Source: Gavia stellata
Taxonomy: Eukaryota; Chordata; Aves; Gaviiformes; Gaviidae
Length of the DNA stretch: 64,000 nt
NCBI RefSeq assembly: GCF_030936135.1
Contig: NC_082613.1
Location: forward strand, 1,922,001-1,986,000
Reading direction: 5' to 3'
Part shown: piece after piece, positions 39,501 through 55,500 of the stretch
Layout of the letters: the number at the start of each line of letters is the position of its first letter
Numbering within the stretch: the first letter of the stretch is position 1
The notes under the pieces: model-generated
The model's database searches: none
What the model saw: the letters and a program-made list of their open reading frames with translations, nothing else
Told to the model about the DNA's origin: nothing
Program-made: the position numbers and the translations under genes

Positions 39501-41560
39501 GTTTTTTCGTAAATTTTTAAATAGCTGAGTAAGCAGATGGAGGGGTTTTTATAACTATATACAGTTTGTGACACTTGCACTCTGCCATATAAACTACTGT
39601 AATGCCATAAACAGTAATTTAATTTTGCTGAAGGATTAAATAGGAACAATGAAATCCTAAGTAGGGAATCCACTAAAAAAGCCAGGGTTTTAAAGAGGAA
39701 TTCTTTTAGTTGAGGAGAGAGGATAGAAACTGTGAATCTAATACTTTACATTTTTTTTTTCTCCCCTGATACAGAAAACCTTCTTCAGTAGGTTTGAATC
39801 TTACTCTTGAACAGGGTACAAGGTCACAAGCCTTTATAACAGGTTGGTCAAACAGACTTATATGGCTAAATTTTAATCTGCTAAGCTTATTAGAGAAACA
39901 CCACCTGTATCACTGTAGTTAAAGTTTGTCACAAGTTTCAGTGTGACAGCTCTTTCAGTCGTTAATGAGGGATGTTACATCAGTTTAGACTTTAATTTAG
40001 CAGAGAAGTTCTGTTGTCCCAGATTTCATTTATTTAAAAGCCCTGTGTTGCTGTTTTTTTTTAAAAACCCTCATACTTAAGAGAATTTAATGAAGATTCT
40101 AGCATCGCAGTCTTTCACTGTTGGAGAGCTATCTTCTGTTCCAAAGGCAAATGAATTTGGCCATAGTAAGGTTGTTTTTTCTGGGAGAAAGATGTACAGA
40201 TTTGAATTAATTCCCCGCATACTACGTTAGCTTTACATCAGGATTTATATGTTAAAACAGAATGGTTTTAAGGATAGATTTCTCACGTGACCTTTACTGA
40301 AGGGCTACAAACCGAATAGCAAAACGTAGCTAAAAGGCTTTTGTGCTGTGATAGAAAAAAAAAATAGAAGCAGCGCCAAAACACTCGCTCTTGGATGCTT
40401 TAATGAAATAGTAAATGTTAGTGCTTCAATTAATAAGTTAAAAATTACTGTTTTGAGACAGCTAGAGGAATGTTCACAAAGTACTTTAAAATAGTAGTGG
40501 TCTTCTGAGTGCGCTTGTGAGCCAGTTTGCTTTACCTCCAGCCTGTTCACATCATTTTTCCAATACTGATTCATTTTGCAAGTGATGTGAGCAAGCAGTG
40601 ATGTGAAAATAAAGACTTGGGAGTTTCTGTTTTGTCTGTTGATTTTATTTATTTTATTTGCCTTAATTGCAGCATTAATTCTTTAAATGCCCAATAACTA
40701 TGGTGTAGCTCATGTACACGATGGAGATGGATTATGAAGCAAGGCATCCTAAAGATTCTTATCTCTTTTTCTTAACAACATACGGAGCAGGACGATGACA
40801 GTTCTGTTAAAAGAACTGTTAAATAAAAATGGTTGTCCTGCATCTGTCAGAGGAGGTTAGGGTAGACAGAAGAAAGAGATACGCTTTTTATCGAAAAGAA
40901 TACATCTGAGAACATGCCTGATTTCTGTACGGAAAAGGTAGTATATATCTCTTGGTTAAAGGAAGCTGAGCACCGTTTATGGTCACAGTATATGGCACAA
41001 ATATAGTATTAGATAAATCGGATTCAAATTTGCAGGACAAACGAGGCTAGAAGAGCTGGGTTTGGTATGAGCAAAATGGTTGAAAGGACAGGCAAACTTC
41101 CTAAGTGTTTTTCTTCATTTGTGTTACAAAACTTACCACAATTTTAATGTGTTGCTGAATTTAGTTTGCATTCATGTAGCTTTGCTTGCTTTTGTTGCCT
41201 CATCTTCATCATTCTTTAGTCTTTTCTTCTGATTTCCATACTTACATATGTATTCTCTGCTTCTCGAACAATTACTTCTTCCCTTCCCCAGACTTTTTTT
41301 CTTTGAGTTTTTGTGTTTTTTGAAACCGGGTAACATCCATTAATCTTAAATGCTTCCGTTTCTTTTCTGGCATCGGGCCTTTCATTTTCTCTCCTCTTGT
41401 TTGTATTGTGAATATCATGTAATAATGAGGGGAGATATTCACAAGTAATCACAAGCAGGGTATTATGTAGAGCTCTGGGTCAGTGGATCTGGCCTGCTGG
41501 ATAATGAGATTGGATGGGCAGATCAAAACATTCCTGAGTCACTAAGTTGGAATTGCCAGT
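27105..41560 (+). other. DNAJC5: DNAJC5 intron 1, first part
   Basis: Long AT-richer intronic DNA after a CpG-rich first few hundred bases. I see no coding exon and no RNA gene. Simple features are a short AT and TTTG run near 36292-36310 and a tandem of TTCTTTTATGC units at 36111-36146. The many open frames of 60-130 codons have no recognisable motif and are treated as chance. Confidence 0.75.
36111..36146. repeat. short tandem repeat of TTCTTTTATGC
   Basis: Two perfect 11-base units TTCTTTTATGC are followed by a shortened unit TTTTATGC and a diverged TTCTATG. It looks like slippage in intronic DNA. Confidence 0.85.
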
Positions 41561-41564
41561 TGCA

Positions 41565-41690
41565 ACAGAAGCCGAGCGAGCAAAACCCCAGCGAGGCGTG
41601 CTGCGGCTGGCCGCCGTGCTGGCAGGGAGCGCGCGCGGGAGGGTGCGGTGAGGGAGGGGTGATGCGAAACAGCTGGCGCGGGTTTCTCAG
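41565..41690 (+). promoter_or_regulatory. small CpG-rich patch in DNAJC5 intron 1, possible alternative first exon
   Basis: An isolated GC- and CpG-rich patch of about 125 bases, with GCGAGC, GCGCGCGGGAGG and GGCGCGGG runs, lies in AT-rich intron. It ends in TTTCTCAG followed by GTACTT, a possible donor at 41691, and a second donor-like GTGAGG lies at 41648. It could be a minor intronic promoter with an alternative 5'UTR exon. No direct evidence of use is present. Confidence 0.35.
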
Positions 41691-43156
41691 GTACTTTGAT
41701 TTTTCTAAGAAATAGTTTCCTTGGGAATTTTTTTTGGTTTTGTTCAGTTATTTCCAGCTGTGACTTAGGCTTTCTGCTGTTAATGAAACTTTGTATTGGC
41801 ATAACTGAGACACTGAAGAAAATCTTGCTGCTTGTGTCCATATTAAGATAAAAAAATTATATTCTGTATATTCTGAGTTCTGCACATAGCTAGATATTGT
41901 GTATGTGTGCTATAAAAAATAAAGTCTTCTTCTGATGGAGTTTTGACGAGGCCTGGGCTGGAATCTCGTATTTGAACTATTTGAAGCTTCTATCCACACA
42001 TCATTATATTTTCATTCACTTCATTATATGCCCGGTGCTGCCTTTAGCAGGATAGCTCATTTCGTCAAAGGCAAGCGAGTATAATCAAATCTCCAAAGTA
42101 CATTTGGGCTTTGCTTTCTTCTCTTGTTTCACTCACAGATTTCCAGCTGTGTACACCCATAAACTGAGCACACTGTAGCCGTTTCTCAGTTTGACTCTCA
42201 ACATTTCCGAAGCTTAGGTTGCGGTCAGAAGCAGAATTGGTGGTAAATTTAAAGGTGGTCTTCATCTAGGTCTGAAGGCGGAACTTATTTAGGAAAAAAA
42301 AATAATTACTGTGCATCTGCTAGCTAGAGATTGAAAGAGAAGTTTTAGAGTGACCGCGGGCAAGGCTGGTGGACTCGTCCGCCTGAGTCAGCCTGTTCTG
42401 GCCCCCAGCATCCCAAGGGCCCGGGCCGTAATTCTGGCTGCTAGCCCTGTTACCGTGCGCAGCTTCCTAAAGGGTCACTTGAAAAATGTTCCTGTTGTTG
42501 ATTACTTTGTAATGAAGGAAGCAGTGGGCAGGGAACCTGTGAGCTTTTATAGGTTCACAAAATACGACATCTGAGAGGTAGTCCACCCTTTAATACCGCA
42601 CGCACTCTGTCTGAGTGGGAAAGTTTAAATTCTGCCTGTAGCTTGTGCAATCCCTGCCCTTTATTTTTCAGGAAGAGTCCTTTGACGGTGTCTATGAAAT
42701 GAACTAGGTAGATCAATCAACAGCAAGCTGATTATTTAGTTGCTGGGTGGTTCATTTTTACTCGTTTATGGATATGTTGCTAAGATCAAGCAGCTTCTTA
42801 CAGATGGCATAATCTAAATCCTGTGGTCAGTAATGCCAACAGCTTGCTGGGAGTATTCCCAACGTCTCTGTTTGCCGCACCAAAACCTTCAAGTTCCTGG
42901 AAGGCGTACTTTTTAATCGAATGGGGAGTTTATTTCTCAAGTGCATTCAGAGCTTGTTCTTTGGAATCTGTTGAAAGGGTTTGGATGATGATGAAGCGAT
43001 AACTTGCCGGGTAGAAGCTGCTCTGAAGTTCCACTCATGAAGTTTATTGTTTGGTAATCTAATGCGTAAGTGACTTTGTGATTAATGCGATGGGTTAGAT
43101 GTATCCTGTACCTGCTTAATCGGAAAGATATTTTAATCTGTTGCAGTGATTTTTTT
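41691..43156 (+). other. DNAJC5: DNAJC5 intron 1, segment between the CpG patch and CR1
   Basis: Ordinary intronic DNA. A modest GC-rich stretch lies at about 42345-42460. No gene is recognised. Confidence 0.7.
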
Positions 43157-43455
43157 CACAGAATCACAGAATCCCTAAGGTTGGAAAAGACCTGTAAGAT
43201 CATCAAGTCCAACCATCACCCCAACCCCACCATGCCCACTAAACCATGTCCCGCAGTGCCATGTCTACATGTTTTTTGAACACCTCCAGTGATGGTGACT
43301 CCACCACCTCCCTGGGCAGCCTCTTCCAGTGCTTCACCCCTCTCTCCGTAAAGAAATTTTTCCTAATATCCAGCGTAAACCTCCCCTGGCGCAACTTGAG
43401 GCCATTTCCTCTTGTCCTGTCACTTGTCACTTGGGAGAAGAGCCCAACAATCATC
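43157..43455 (-). mobile_element. 5'-truncated CR1 LINE fragment (3' end)
   Basis: The + strand begins with two CACAGAAT octamers, which are the ATTCTGTG-type terminal repeats of CR1 on the minus strand, followed by the typical CCTAAGGTTGGAAAAGACC region. A minus-strand frame at 43239-43454 contains the peptides RLDIRKNFF-like (here TLDIRKNFF), [20 protein letters not shown] and LEVFKKHVD, the familiar C-terminal end of the CR1 reverse-transcriptase ORF. Only about 300 bases remain, so the element is 5'-truncated and cannot move. The frame is still open, which suggests a fairly young insertion. CR1 is the main retrotransposon of birds and other sauropsids. Confidence 0.95.
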
Positions 43456-44790
43456 TAGCATTTCCTAGGCTCCTCTTGCCCTTGCATTCTCTTACTTCCG
43501 TGTGACCGGTGATCTGCAGCAATCTGTCTAACTTTGCCTTGAGCGCTGAGAGAAGGGGTTTGTGTTGCTGGGTCCTCTCAGGTTCTCTTCCTCCCTGTAC
43601 GCTGAAGTGAGAGTTGTTTCTTCTTTGGGTAATCTGCTTGAGGATGAGGAAATGTGAATAGGATAAAACTGTGGATTTCTCGATGGAAATTTGTCCTGGC
43701 AAAAGGAGCTGGTGTTGCTCTACAGTTGAAGCACATCAACCAATTTTGACGCCAGGTAGAGCGGCATTAGAAACGGCATCATGATGTTCAGCTACTCCAC
43801 GCGCTTCACCTCTCCTTCCTCTTAGCGGCAGCGCTGTTAATAACTTGCGAAGAAAGGCGCTGTGCAGACAATACTGTTTTCCTATTGAAATTTAAAAAAA
43901 AATTGTGTTTATTTGTCGTGAAGGCATCTGGCATCCGAATGCCACTGAACCTCTCTGGGCCCTGGCGGAGGTGGTTCGCCTCGCCCTGGGCCTGTCCCTT
44001 GCAGGGTGGCAGGACAGGCTGCGCGCCCGCTGCTCGTATGCCGCGGCTGGCGGTCCGCTGCGTTAGCTAAGCTTCTTTAGCAGTCTCTCTCTAACAACAT
44101 TACAGATTATCAAGGCTTGAAGAACACAATTCTCTTGTTTTAAGTACAGATATTCACAAATGCCTAAGTTGAAAAAGTCCAAAGTCTTAAACAGATAATG
44201 GTTATTAGAGTTTCTGTGCGACTGGTATCTTTATTTTAGATAAGTGTGTGTCTTTTACATGGTAAAAGGTTTGGGAAAAGAGGCTGAAGCTACAGGTAGA
44301 AGCACAGAGCCCTTGAATCTATACTTTAAAATATTTGTAACTTACTTTGACAGCTAATCAATTCTAAAGATAAGTATTTACATTGTGGAGGCTTACTGTA
44401 GTATAAAATATTTTGGACAGTAAAACCACTTGTGTTTTATTCTGGACTTTGACATGAAGGTGGTGTTTGAGTGAAAGCATAATGAAAATACTTAAATGCA
44501 GCCTTTAAAATGTATTCTGTGATGCCAGCTGACCGTGCTATAGGAAGGTGTGTGCCTGTTAAGTGCATCCAGACCGCAGCATGCCTCCACGTTCCCGGTG
44601 GCTTCAGTACTTACTTGCTTCAAGTGAAAATTCTGTAGAAGTATAGGTTACGTTTTTGTTGTTTCACTTCCATCTTGTCTTTAGCATATTACGAAGGATT
44701 GTTATGGTAAAATAATGTGATGATAATTTTGCAATGAGCCCTCAATGTAAGAGTGAGCGAACAATTGATTTGCTTTTGTTTTGTCTTTAG
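43456..44790 (+). other. DNAJC5: DNAJC5 intron 1, segment between CR1 and the candidate 5'UTR exon
   Basis: Intronic DNA with a GC-rich patch at about 43940-44065. No gene is recognised. Confidence 0.7.
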
Positions 44791-44858
44791 GAGATTCCAT
44801 TTTAGAGGTGTGTGGAGGCGGTTACCACTTACCTTAGGATATTGGAACTAGACAGCAG
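44791..44858 (+). other. DNAJC5: candidate alternative 5'UTR exon of DNAJC5 (68 nt)
   Basis: A 68-base segment sits between a strong pyrimidine-tract acceptor (TTTTGTTTTGTCTTTAG) and a perfect consensus donor (GACAGCAG then GTAAGT). It contains no ATG, so it can be placed in the 5'UTR without adding an upstream start codon. It lies 17.7 kb after exon 1 and 5.2 kb before the coding exon. I infer an optional leader exon; it has no protein homology by which to prove it. Confidence 0.5.
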
Positions 44859-47800
44859 GTAAGTACTGTATTTTTTTGATTTCTTGTAGCTACTCATTTA
44901 AATGCAAAATACTGCCGAGGAAACAAAGTTCAAAGTTTCTTATAGAAATCTCCAATACCTCACGAAGCCAAGCTTAAAACACCTCATATTTTTCTTGATA
45001 ATACGATCTTGTATATGTTTCTCTCCTCTCTCCTTTAAAAATGGGTTTTTTCCACCCTCGAAAAATACCGAATTGTGAGAATGACTAAATGAATTTGAAA
45101 CAGATTGACAGGATGTAGAGGCCAGTGGTGCTATTTCGTTTTTGTGATAAATCAGTATTTACTGAAGTGTTTTCTGGCTTGGTGTTTTTATTTAGACTTT
45201 TACTAGTAAATACTGGTTGAGATAGAATAATTTAGTTTATCACCTGTAGTTAGTTTTCTGCACTGGAAATCTTTGAAAAGCTAGTAATCTTAAATTCAAC
45301 TGACAGTATATTTTACCACGTAGTTAGTAACCAGAAGTGCTTTGTGGAATACAAATGTTTCCTAAAATACTCTAGTGCTTCCTAAAGTTGTATAATAAAG
45401 CATCGACTAGACATAATTTTTGTAAGAGCTGGCAAAACATCATTTCCAAGCTAGACTCTTCAATCGTCTGCTAATATGCTCTTAAAACTGTCGTTGCAGA
45501 GGGCTTGACAGCCTTACAGATAGTTTGTATTAAAGCCACTTGCGGGGTTGGTGCCTCGGTGGTGTTGGGCTGTGCTGGGACAGCAGCCTGCCTCTTCTCC
45601 TGTCCAGCGCTTCCAGCATGGCTTTGGGTTTGTCTTTCTCATTCCTGTTGTTTCTGATATGTCCCTTTTGGGGATTTCTCTGTTCTCTGTGTTACTGGTG
45701 ACCTATGGAAAGACTGGGAAGCTCTTTTGTTCTTCTGGTTTCAACCAAATTCGTTTGCAAACGTGCAATTTGGATAGAGAGTATCCATTAAGGTTAATGA
45801 CCTTCCATTGTCCTATGTCTAGTGGGTGAGTATCATTTACCATGTCAGGACGTGGTGGATTTTGTCCATTACAGCAGGATTTAACTTTTTGGAACAACTG
45901 TTGACAGTCAGATTTCCTACATTGAAGACAGACACTTCACTAAAATTGCTGTGAACAGCACGTATTTAAAGGTCTGTGCATTGGCGCATGCATTCATGGT
46001 GTGATTTTTTTTTTTTCTTTTTTTTTCTTTTTCAGTAACTTAAACTTATGAATATACAGGTATTAAGAAAATTAAAATTCTGGTGAAGATTCTACCTCAA
46101 TGTCCTGCTGTAGTAGTATTTTTAAAGTTAACATTGTTTGGTTTCCTCTGCCCCTTCTGATTTTTATCAGTGGAGCTGAACAGCCACAACTCCTTTCAAA
46201 AGCAGCCTTTCCTCCAGTGGGGAAGTTCAGGTGAGCGGCTGTGCCTTTGTACCTTACGTGGGAAAACGTACAGAATTAACTGGAAATGTGAAAAGTGATT
46301 TTTTAGGCAATTGGTACGTTACAGTTTCCAGTGGTTTGTTCATGAATAAATACGTATTGCTTCTTCCCTGAAGTGAAATGAAAAGTACTGCTGTTAGCCT
46401 GCTTTCGGACGCTAATGACGCTGAAATACCGTTGATACCGTCCATCGAATTAGGCCTCCATTGCTTCACTGGTGCAAGGCGGTTCTTTCTAGCAGGGATC
46501 TGACAGCTGTGGTTCAGCATTGTTACAAGCATCTGCTCCCTGTGTGAGCAGTGTTGGTAACCTCCACCCTCCGTCCTGCCAGGCAGCTGAGCGTGTTTTC
46601 TTGGAAAATTTGATCCCTGCTCGCTGCCCCCTTCCAGCTAAATCCTTTGCAGGACCTTGTGGCGGGGCCAGATGAAGTTTTACTCCTCCCTCCCTGCTTC
46701 TGGCCACTGGATCTGCTGTCACCCTTGTTCGTGCTGGCATTCATTGGGATGTTCTGTGCGTATTTAATTCCCTAAACTGGCAGAGAACTACTCATTTTTC
46801 TTGCCATTTTAATGAGTTAAATACAACTTATAAAAGGGTCAGCAGACCTGGCAGAAACTAAGATATCACCAGTTTCATGAAACTTGATAGGATTCTTTTG
46901 GGAGGGTAAAAAGAAAATTAGTCTTTCTAAGGTTCAGTTTACATTGATGCATTTAAAATGTTAAGGCTGGCTTCCATATATAACCTATCAGGTTTAGTCT
47001 AAGCCTTTTCAGCAAGGTGATACCAATTATACTTACCTGGTCATGCTGAAAACAGTTGCATTTTCTGGTAAAGCAGACTAATGCGGGATCTTCTGGTACA
47101 CAGCTAGTTAAAAACTGTGCTGTTTAATCCAGGGGATTACCTTTCTTCAGAGCCTTCTGACAGAAACCTCTTCGGGGCATCCTGCTGGAGTAGAATATAT
47201 AGCAGATGGCTTGTTGCTGCGGAATACAACACTTTTTAAAAATACAGAGCAGCTTTCAGTATTGTGAATTAGAGCCACTTGTGAAAACAGTAGGATAGAT
47301 AATATCCTGGTTTATGAAGTACTCTGAACTTAAATAACTTGCACCTTTATTGTCTGTTTCACGTTTGAAAAGCCAAAGGTTGCGTTCCTAGTAATAAGAC
47401 TCTTCTGCTCCCTTAAATAATTCCCTTCCCAGATGAATTCCCATTACCACCTTGTCCTCCACTCATCCGCCAAGGCCAACATGTCCATTTCGTACCAGTT
47501 TCAAAAAGTAAATTCAAACACCCCATTTCACTGAACTCCAGATACCCTGGACTGTTCAGATTGAAGCGATTAAAGATTGCAGCACTGTGGAATTTTATTC
47601 CTGTGACAGTCTTTATTCTTGACAGGCAGCCTGCAGGCTGATAGACATTGCCTGGATCAAACTGAATTCGTTTTTATTAAACAAATTGGCCCTAATTTAA
47701 CAGTGGAGATCTTACTAAGCAGAACACAGTGTCTACCTGTGATCTGCAGCATCTGTGCACCAAGGGCACATTGGAGTGATGTTAAAGGAAGCTTGTTGTG

Positions 47801-50015
47801 CTTAGAGCTCCAGACTTTTAAACACCACAAACATTCATAATGCCCTCGAAGCTCCAGTTTGAAGCAATACCTTTGGAAGAGTTAAATTAACATGTACGGT
47901 CTCAACCAGAATGCTTTTTTATTTTATTTTTTTTTCCTCCCCCTGACTTCAGATTAATCTCACACGTCCCTGGCAAAGAGCAGTAGCGATAGACACACTG
48001 CCCTTGGCTGGACGCTGCTAACGGGTGACCGGCATGATAGAGCTGCAGGAGAGCGTCCTAGGGAGGCTGCAAGGTGGTTGTGGCTGGAGAGCAGGAGAAG
48101 CTGCGCGGGGGAGCCAGGGCAGCGGCGGGAGCAGGCCTGTGCGATTAGCTAGATTACCAGATAGACGTCAGGATCATCAGTCTTTGACCTCGGCGCTGGG
48201 TCCGCTTGGGCGGAGGGGGCTGGGAGGCTCCGGCCAGGCTGACCCATAGCTGCGGATGGGAAAAGGCTGTCGCGGAGGATTGTGCCTGGTGTATTCCTGG
48301 ATGTGGGATTTCTTTCCTGAAATATTTTTTTTTTTTTCCCTTTCACTGAATCAGATTGTGCCCAAAGAAATGGATCGGTTGTATTGTATCTTGCAGCACT
48401 CAGTAATTTCCCTCTCATACAGAAACCTTTTGGTAGCTGAACAGTGTCCTTTAAAAGAAAATAAAAGATTTTCTCTCCCTGCGCACACATTCACCTTCCA
48501 GATTTGGAGTGTATTTTGAATCCTTAACCAAAGCATTAGGGTTTAGATCTTTTATTATGATTAATAATAATTTATAGCTTCCTTATGAGGTAGCCTTTAA
48601 TTAAATTTACCAGAGCTGCCAAGGGCGACTTGAAGGAAATTAGAGGAGAGTTTCCTGGTTTAGCTGGTGTATTCCAGTCAAAGAAATGGGACATAGTGCC
48701 CCGCGTTAAACTTGTCTAAAGTCGGAGAGGCCAGATGTGGAAGGGTGGTTAACAGTGGGCTCTGAGATGAACAAGAAAGCTGTGATGTCTATATCCGTAC
48801 CCACCTAGTCACGCTTGTACAGGCATGACAATACCCATGTGTTGGTGCAAACAGAACGGTGTCTTTTGTGAAGCGTATCAACACTGTGAGGTCATACCAA
48901 GAACCAGCACGTCTGAGAGTATTTCTTTCAGGTAGCCTTTTAAAAGCTGAAGTTATTAACTTTGTTACATAAGATAAAGGGTTAAATTAGAAAAGTCTGG
49001 TGCTTTAAATATCTTTTTCAAAGACTACATAATCTGGTGTAGGCTAACTGTAATGACATAATCCAAAAATAGCCAATAGTCTCCTCTTCGATGCTCATCC
49101 TTGCTGCAGTTCTGCAGCTAAAGAACGGCAAATGCTAATCTCCTCAGGATGTCGGAGGACGTAACCGTATCTGCCTGCGGCATGGCAGGGGGGAGACCTC
49201 TAGGGTCTTTCACATTTGAATTTGGAGGTTAATTCGTGTTCAAGTAGCGTGATTTTAATTAGAATACATGTTAAATGTTTGAGCCACGACTTTACATTAT
49301 GAGAGGGGAGTTTTCTTCTTCTCTAAGTGAGCAGGCATTCCCTCTTTCGTAGTGGGATGCACAGGCCTAGACAAACTGGATTTGTCTAAAGGATTCCGCT
49401 CGACCTGGTGTCAGGGATAGGGTGGGAGGCTGGGGTTTTGGAGGGTGCGTGGAGGGCTTTTTTTTTGTTTTTTTTTTTTTTTTTTTTAAATGTAACAGAA
49501 TTAATGCAATTGAAAATACGAATGAAATCACTTACCCCTATGCAAGTGTGGTGCAAAAAGGCGGCTTCAACGTAGTAGCAACCTATCTGTTGTCAAGTTG
49601 TTTTTATAGGTATTATCACAAATAAATTATCCTAATATTAAGACTAAGAAAGAAGATGAGGTAGCTTTAGGGATATGTATGTAGTACATATCTGTAGTTA
49701 GACCTCAACTGTTGATTTGGGGTTTTTGGGAAGAAGAGTTGAGTAGATACAGTAGTGATTCTAGGGTGCCTGGTGTTGTGCTGAAAATGTAATAGTTGTT
49801 TTCACTGATAATTAACTGAGTTTTGTAACCTTTAAACTTCCACATATGCTAAGAGCCTTTTCTTTTCAAAGCACACTTAAACCTTACGAAAAATGAATTT
49901 TTCACGCACAAGCTCAGTTTTCAAGGCTGATTTGATTACTGCGGTCTGCGTAGTTCTTTGTTTAAGCATCTCTTAATCTCTTTTTTGGCAAGGGCCGGTT
50001 CTTTCTTCGGGTTAG
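44859..50015 (+). other. DNAJC5: DNAJC5 intron 1, last part
   Basis: Intronic DNA. T-rich runs occur at about 46005-46034 and 49458-49487, and a GC-rich patch lies at about 48005-48245. No coding exon is recognised. The acceptor before the coding exon is either CGGGTTAG ending at 50015 or TTGGCAAG ending at 49992. Confidence 0.7.
49458..49487. repeat. 30-base T tract with one G
   Basis: Thirty bases of T interrupted only by G at 49467, inside DNAJC5 intron 1. It could be simple expansion or the poly(A) of an old minus-strand retroposed piece. I recognise no retroposon body next to it. Confidence 0.8.

Positions 50016-55500
<5,485 letters not shown>

Noticed and set aside
43239-43454. Minus-strand 71-codon frame as a host gene
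   Set aside because: It is the C-terminal remnant of the CR1 reverse-transcriptase ORF.
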